In this document: piece after piece, positions 6,380-8,179 of the stretch | Numbering within the stretch: the first letter of the stretch is position 1 | Layout: the number at the start of each line of letters is the position of its first letter | Assembly (NCBI GenBank): GCA_025923975.1 | Contig: JAICEV010000145.1 | Coordinates: 1-8,179, forward strand | Direction: 5' to 3' | Source: Propionibacteriaceae bacterium | GTDB taxonomy: Bacteria > Actinomycetota > Actinomycetes > Propionibacteriales > Propionibacteriaceae | Length of the DNA: 8,179 nt | Translations under genes and position numbers: made by a program | The notes under the pieces: generated by a model | Database searches by the model: none | Told to the model about the DNA's origin: nothing | What the model saw: only the letters and a program-made list of their open reading frames with translations

Positions 6380-7027
6380 ATGAAGGTCCTGAAGATACTC
6401 GGGATCGTGTTCGGGATCTTGCTTTTGCTGACCGCTGGTGGGCTGGCTGTCGGCTCGGTCGCGGCCAACAAGGGCCAGGCCGCAGTTGATGAGGAATTGG
6501 CCAAGACTGGCTATGCCGGCCCTGTTGAGGGGACGGTACGCTCTGTTGATCAGACGAACCCGGTGACGGTCACGGTTACTTATGCCGACGCTCAGGGCAA
6601 GACCCAGACCGGCCAGGGGGCGGTCGCCGGTGGCAATCCACCGCAGATCGGCGACACCGTGTCGACCTACTACAGCACCAGCGACCCTAGGCAGGTTGTG
6701 GTTGTCAATGTGCCCGGCATCGGTGATCTGAGTGGCATTGCGGACACCTTGAGAACCGTTGCGATCATCTGTCTGATCGCTGGCAGTTTGCTGTTGCTGG
6801 CTGGCATCCTCGGGTTGGCGCTCGGCAAGAAGCAGCCGGCGTCCGTCGTGCCAGGGCCGGCGTACCCAGCGGGTCCCCCGCAGCAGCCGCCAGCCGGATA
6901 TCCGCCCCAGCCCTATTCGCAGCCGCCTGGTCAGCAATATCCGCCGCAGCCGCCGCCTGGTCAGCAGTACCCGCCGCAGCCGCCGCCTGGTCAGCAGTAC
7001 CCGCCGCAGCAGTATCCTCCGCAGTGA
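6380..7027 (+). CDS. DUF3592-like membrane protein with Pro/Gln/Tyr repeat tail
   Basis: The product is 215 residues. An N-terminal membrane helix (about 5-27) is followed by a small domain (about 45-110) with the features of DUF3592: EGTVRSVDQ, a T-V-T-V-T-Y strand, then GDTVSTYYSTSDPRQVVV. A second membrane helix spans about 126-148. Lysines at both cytoplasmic edges (K2, K5; K150, K151) predict the domain outside and both ends inside. The cytoplasmic tail (152-215) is rich in Pro, Gln and Tyr and ends in three near-perfect PPGQQYPPQP-type repeats. Such tails are common on actinobacterial membrane proteins and may serve in protein contacts, but no function is known for this family. It follows the CDP-alcohol transferase in the same direction after 139 bp, so co-transcription is possible but not shown. 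Confidence 0.75.
   Translation: MKVLKILGIVFGILLLLTAGGLAVGSVAANKGQAAVDEELAKTGYAGPVEGTVRSVDQTNPVTVTVTYADAQGKTQTGQGAVAGGNPPQIGDTVSTYYSTSDPRQVVVVNVPGIGDLSGIADTLRTVAIICLIAGSLLLLAGILGLALGKKQPASVVPGPAYPAGPPQQPPAGYPPQPYSQPPGQQYPPQPPPGQQYPPQPPPGQQYPPQQYPPQ
6923..7012 (+). repeat. Three tandem 30-bp coding repeats
   Basis: Units begin at 6923, 6953 and 6983, each starting CCGCCTGGTCAGCA and encoding about PPGQQYPPQP. Units two and three are identical over their first 27 bases. Unit one differs from them by two silent third-position changes (CAA for CAG, TAT for TAC). The near identity at DNA level suggests recent duplication by slippage or unequal recombination. Confidence 0.9.
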
Positions 7028-7050
7028 TTGCCGTTCCACAAGGCAATTTG
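7027..7050 (+). terminator. Weak possible terminator after the DUF3592-like gene
   Basis: ATTGCC (7027-7032) pairs with GGCAAT (7042-7047) around a nine-base loop and is followed by TT. The stem is short and AT-containing, so it is a poor terminator by itself. Its position directly at the stop codon is the main support. Confidence 0.3.
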
Positions 7051-7439
7051 GCCAAGATTTGATCTAGCCATCCGACTCTGACAGAATCGTCAGGTTGCTC
7101 CGACGGGGTCGCCGGGGTGAGCTATGCCGGTCGGGTCTGAATGTCGAGCCTGGTCGCGAGGCCGCCGAACCGCGAGGCCCTTGAATTGCTCGGCTGCCTG
7201 GACGCCCGGTCCAGGGCCGGGCCACCTCCTCAGCACGCAAGTGACGGGTGTGGTGTGCCGAACGCCGGCCGACACGCCCGACCACGGGGGTCGGATGCGA
7301 GCGGGCGGCTGGCCCGTGAGCAGGCAACAAACCATGCGGGCCTACCAGTCCGCAACACAAAGACAGCAGGACACATGCCGGAAGCTCACGGGTGGCTTGA
7401 CAGCTATCTGTCGCTTAAGGACGAGAAGAAGGACAAACG
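7028..7439 (+). other. 412-bp gene-free leader of the S10 operon
   Basis: No convincing coding region lies between the DUF3592-like gene and rpsJ. The stretch contains perfect small hairpins: CCTGGAC/GTCCAGG (7197-7203 with 7209-7215, loop of five), CCGACC/GGTCGG (7278-7283 with 7289-7294, loop of five) and GACAG/CTGTC (7399-7403 with 7408-7412, loop of four). If the promoter near 7059-7087 is right, most of this is an untranslated leader of about 345 bases. Long leaders occur before S10 operons and in E. coli serve L4 autoregulation, but no such mechanism can be claimed here from sequence alone. Confidence 0.6.
7059..7087 (+). promoter_or_regulatory. Candidate promoter of the S10 operon
   Basis: TTGATC (7059-7064) and CAGAAT (7082-7087) match the -35 and -10 boxes in four of six positions each, with an ideal 17-base spacer. 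CTGAC/GTCAG (7078-7082 with 7089-7093) makes a short inverted repeat around the -10. This is a by-eye match in an otherwise gene-free region and would make a long leader for rpsJ. Confidence 0.3.
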
Positions 7440-7748
7440 GTGGCGGGACAAAAGATCCGCATCAGGCTCAAGGCCTACGACCACGAAGTCATCGACTCCT
7501 CGGCGCGCAAGATCGTCGACACGGTGACGCGTACCGGTGCGAAGGTTGCCGGCCCGGTGCCACTGCCGACGGAGAAGAACGTGTACTGCGTCATCCGCTC
7601 CCCGCATAAGTACAAGGACAGCCGGGAGCACTTCGAGATGCGGACGCACAAACGACTGATCGACATCATCGATCCGACCCCGAAGACCGTCGACTCCTTG
7701 ATGCGGCTCGACTTGCCGGCGGGTGTCGATATCGAGATCAAGCTCTGA
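7440..7748 (+). CDS. rpsJ: 30S ribosomal protein S10 (NusE)
   Basis: S10 is a protein of the 30S head and, as NusE, part of the transcription antitermination complex. The 102-residue product has normal length and aligns along the whole family: IRIRLKAYDHEVID at the N-terminus, the extended loop with GPVPLPTEK (41-49) and SPHKYKDSREHFEMRTHKRLIDI, and the C-terminal TVDSLMRLDLPAGVDIEIKL. The GTG start is preceded by AGAAGGA (7427-7433) six bases upstream. It is the first gene of the S10 operon, with rplC starting 12 bp after its stop. Confidence 0.98.
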   Translation: MAGQKIRIRLKAYDHEVIDSSARKIVDTVTRTGAKVAGPVPLPTEKNVYCVIRSPHKYKDSREHFEMRTHKRLIDIIDPTPKTVDSLMRLDLPAGVDIEIKL

Positions 7749-7760
7749 GGACGATCAACG

Positions 7761-8179
7761 ATGACCGCCACCAAGACAGAACGCACAGTGAAGGGTCTGT
7801 TGGGCACCAAGCTCGGCATGACCCAGCTCTGGGATGCCAACAACCGCATTGTCCCGGTGACCGTGGTCCAAGCAGGTCCCTGCGTCGTGACTCAGGTCAG
7901 AACCCCAGAGGTGGACGGCTATTCAGCGGTCCAGCTTGGTTTCGGTGCTGTCAAAGCGAAGCAGCTGACTAAGCCCAGTGCCGGTCATTTTGACAAGGCT
8001 GGCGTGACGCCGCGCAAGCACCTGGTCGAGATCCGCACCAGCGACGCGACTGAATACACCCTGGGGCAGGAGCTCAGCGCTGACGTCTTCGCCGAGGGCG
8101 ACGTCATCGACGTGACCGGTGTCAGCAAGGGCAAGGGCACGGCCGGTGTCATGAAGCGGCACGGTTTCTCCGGCCTTCG
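7761..8179 (+). CDS. rplC: 50S ribosomal protein L3, partial (3' end beyond window)
   Basis: L3 binds 23S rRNA near the peptidyl transferase centre and starts 50S assembly. The first 139 residues are present; the family has about 210-220, so roughly a third is cut off by the window edge. KGLLGTKLGMTQLWD (11-25) is the typical N-terminus. The L3 signature F-x6-D-x2-G-x-S-x-G-K-G-x2-G-x3-R is complete at 110-133. The ATG lies 12 bp after the rpsJ stop, with GAGGA at 7747-7751 overlapping that stop as the ribosome binding site, so the two genes are co-transcribed. Confidence 0.97.
   Translation, partial: MTATKTERTVKGLLGTKLGMTQLWDANNRIVPVTVVQAGPCVVTQVRTPEVDGYSAVQLGFGAVKAKQLTKPSAGHFDKAGVTPRKHLVEIRTSDATEYTLGQELSADVFAEGDVIDVTGVSKGKGTAGVMKRHGFSGL

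Noticed and set aside
6923..7012. CRISPR-like repeats
   Set aside because: The units are directly adjacent with no spacers and are in frame inside a coding region.
6215..7039. A 274-codon reading frame on the - strand with long Arg/Leu repeats
   Set aside because: It is the antisense shadow of the Pro/Gln/Tyr repeat tail and its gene. The + strand frame has a good ribosome binding site and a recognisable domain architecture.
7397..7402. TTGACA close to rpsJ as a -35 box
   Set aside because: It is a perfect -35 hexamer, but no -10-like hexamer lies 16-18 bases downstream; the nearest AT-rich stretch is 11 bases away.
7141..7527. A 128-codon + frame in the S10 leader
   Set aside because: It has no clear ribosome binding site, overlaps rpsJ by 88 bases and has shuffled-looking composition. 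A short leader peptide cannot be excluded but is unsupported.

Overview
The window looks like chromosomal DNA from a GC-rich actinobacterium. EF-Tu, ribosomal protein S10 and the start of L3 all read as actinobacterial. The EF-Tu details (GITISIAHVEYQTE, DCPGH, NKCD, C-terminal RVTKIIK) lean towards the Propionibacteriales, for example a Microlunatus-like organism. That placement is from memory of the family and is tentative. No sign of plasmid, phage, transposase, CRISPR, tRNA or rRNA was seen.

Layout, left to right. A short leader and tuf (EF-Tu, + strand) end in a strong 14-bp stem terminator. A small dodecin gene (+) follows, then treY (maltooligosyl trehalose synthase, - strand), convergent with dodecin and only 5 bp from it. 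Next is a gamma-glutamyltransferase-family gene (-) upstream of treY; the 73-bp gap between them is mostly filled by a 54-bp nested palindrome. After a 143-bp divergent intergenic region come a CDP-alcohol phosphatidyltransferase membrane protein (+) and a DUF3592-like membrane protein with a Pro/Gln/Tyr repeat tail (+). A gene-free leader of 412 bp, rich in small hairpins, precedes rpsJ (S10) and the beginning of rplC (L3), the head of the S10 operon.

The window therefore spans the junction between the str operon (ending in tuf) and the S10 operon. About 6 kb of unrelated metabolic and envelope genes sit in the gap. This gap is also filled with varying genes in other actinobacteria; in Mycobacterium tuberculosis it carries the mycofactocin genes. 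The five gap genes do not form an obvious single pathway. TreY would make maltooligosyltrehalose from glycogen or maltodextrin, but its partner treZ is not here. The dodecin is a probable flavin buffer, and the GGT-family enzyme lacks several canonical substrate-binding residues. The last two genes are membrane proteins.

I do not see an undescribed multi-gene system. The best leads are the 54-bp palindrome in front of treY, the non-canonical GGT-family enzyme, the isolated treY, the S10 leader, and a marked excess of the palindrome TGATCA.
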